Below, in pieces: positions 27,810 to 29,161 of a DNA stretch of 29,161 bases. Within the stretch, counting starts at the first letter, position 1; the number at the start of each line of letters is the position of its first letter. Source of the stretch: Pholiota molesta. Its lineage: Eukaryota > Basidiomycota > Agaricomycetes > Agaricales > Strophariaceae. The stretch covers positions 1 to 29,161 of the forward strand of contig JACGCK010000392.1 of assembly GCA_014925825.1 (NCBI GenBank), written 5' to 3'. The position numbers and the translations under genes are program-made. The notes below the pieces were generated by a model. That model searched no databases. It had not been told where the DNA came from and was given only the letters and a program-made list of their open reading frames with translations.

Positions 27810-29161
27810 ATGAGCTTAACTCTTATGCAAGCCGCTGGTATCATCGCCTCCGTTTGGCTTCTCTGGAAGACGTTGAAGCAATGGGTGCTCACATCGCCTC
27901 TTGATAATATACCAGGCCCCCCAGCCGCGTCATTCTGGACAGGTACGGCCTCATTAATCTCTCTATGTGTCGCCACTAAATATATTTAAAGGGGTTTTCG
28001 GAAAAGTCTTCAACAATAATGCATGGGCATACCACAGATACCTCGCAGACACCTGTATGTTGGATATTCGTTATCTCTTGCTCTGTGGTCCGGGGGATTG
28101 ACGATTGAGAACCATCAGATGGAAGCACGATAAAATTCAAAGGAGTCCTTGGAGTATGTTCTAATTCAGCGCCGCATCTAACCGTAAGACTTGCTGAGAA
28201 TCTACACAGGAGAATGAACTGTTCATATTCGACCCTAAAGCAATGTATCATATTTTCGTCAAGGTCTGATCTCTCAAGTTCGTTCTCAACGTCTTTCACA
28301 CTCTCTAACCTTGGTGTTTTTTAGGATCAACACATCTTCGAGGAAACCGATACATTTATCAAGTATGTAGACACCATTTACATGATAATAGATCAGAGCC
28401 ATTAAAGCAGTAATCTCAGAGGAAACAATTTGTGGTTCGGTCAAGGCCTCCTTGGTACTCTCGGTAATCTTACTCCATAGACCAACCAAACCATTCATTA
28501 CTTACGGGTATCGCCTCGCCAACTCCAGGCGAGCAACATCGCAAACAGAGGAAAATGTTGAACCCTGTTTTTCAATCGCCCATATGCGCGAGATGAGTAC
28601 GTTCGCTCGAATCCGGGACCTCCCTTCAATATCTGACTTATACCATTCATTCAGTGCCCACGTTCTATGACGTGACCTTTAAGGTGAGCTGCACGAATAT
28701 CATACCCGGACCGTGTTTCTCATGCGAAGATAGCTTCGAGATACCTTCAGGCAAAAATTGAAAGATGGGCCTCAAGAGGTATGGTCGAATTGAATAAATA
28801 AAAATAGGACGCTTATTCCAATTCAAGATTGAAGTGTTATTGTGGATGACACGTACCGCCTTGGAATTGATTGGTCAAAGCGGCCTCGGATATTCCTTTG
28901 ACGGTTTGACAGAAGACAGTGTCCCACACCCTTTCGGTACTGCGGCAAAGGCCTTCACGTTCGTCTTTTATGCATAAATACAGATAATTCCAAACTGCTG
29001 ACAAGTGAGCTTTATAGCCCTATTCTGGCGAAAATGCAATACACAATACTTATTTGATCCCTACACTCTCAACTATTGGACCAGCATGGTTCCGACGCTG
29101 GATAGTAAACACTCTTCCTTGGAAAGATGCTCATGAACTTCGAGATATTGTGGACATCCTC
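27810..29161 (+). pseudogene. Cytochrome P450 monooxygenase, N-terminal part, with two frame breaks; runs off the window
   Basis: The N-terminus MSLTLMQAAGIIASVWLLWK is a membrane anchor, followed by the proline-rich hinge LDNIPGPPAASFWTG. Eleven exons can be placed: 27810-27942, 27992-28054, 28119-28153, 28210-28263, 28325-28362, 28420-28463, 28529-28596, 28655-28683, 28734-28778, 28828-28958 and about 29018 onward. They give YGSTIKFKGVLG, ENELFIFDPKAMYHIFVK, DQHIFEETDTFI, LLGTLGEQHRKQRKMLNPVF (C-helix region), FSIAHMREM, PTFYDVTFK, LRDTFRQKLKDGPQE, MTRTALELIGQSGLGYSFDG and IGPAWFRRWIVNTLPWKDAH. This is the pattern of basidiomycete P450 families. The heme-binding cysteine region lies beyond the edge. 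One base is missing from the T run at 28568-28572 (before SIAHMREM), and a second break gives an in-frame TGA at 29055-29057. It is either a young pseudogene or a live gene with homopolymer sequencing errors; P450 identity is firm. Confidence 0.7.

Noticed and set aside
1..29161. tRNA, rRNA or transposase genes
   Set aside because: No cloverleaf with A and B boxes, no rRNA stretch, and no DDE, hAT-dimerisation or reverse-transcriptase motif was found in any frame inspected.

Overview
The window comes from a filamentous fungus, almost certainly a basidiomycete (Agaricomycetes likely). Two complete housekeeping genes are cut by many GT-AG introns, mostly 50-70 nt long, and a densely interrupted cytochrome P450 of a basidiomycete-expanded type lies at the right edge. 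There is no bacterial gene organisation, rRNA or tRNA. 

The window has two halves. Bases 1 to about 21,600 form a repeat-rich region with no intact gene that I can recognise. It holds: GC-rich low-complexity DNA with a 27-bp tandem repeat (1-850); a ~1.5-kb dispersed repeat present twice (1844-3360, and 10301-11246 plus 15481-16070); two large inverted-symmetric elements of ~3.8 and 4.2 kb (3361-7144 and 11253-15474); the end of a third related element (16190-16720); a decayed, intron-bearing eIF3e pseudogene (8963-9678); and a nested stack of TIR elements at 17.3-20.5 kb. In that stack, two hAT-like non-autonomous elements with perfect 8-bp target duplications sit inside a larger TA-type TIR element. 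A 3 x 81-bp tandem repeat follows. No transposase gene was found for any of these. 

Bases 21,676-29,161 are gene-bearing. PUP1 (proteasome beta2, minus strand) and NCL1/TRM4 (tRNA cytosine-5 methyltransferase, plus strand) diverge from a 128-bp intergenic promoter. Every exon junction of both could be placed by reading frame and family similarity. After a ~1.2-kb stretch without a recognised gene, a P450 begins on the plus strand and runs off the window. In this sequence it carries two frame breaks. 

The most interesting structure is the pair of large inverted-symmetric elements. Each has long TIRs, GC-rich arms made of minisatellites, a conserved ~32-bp box placed in mirror-image orientation on both sides (2+2 copies in one, 3+3 in the other), and an AT-rich core capped by perfect hairpins. 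The second element interrupts the dispersed repeat, whose uninterrupted copy in the same window shows the empty site. This looks like a fungal foldback-type (Galileo-like architecture) non-autonomous element family. I cannot check by search whether it has been described.
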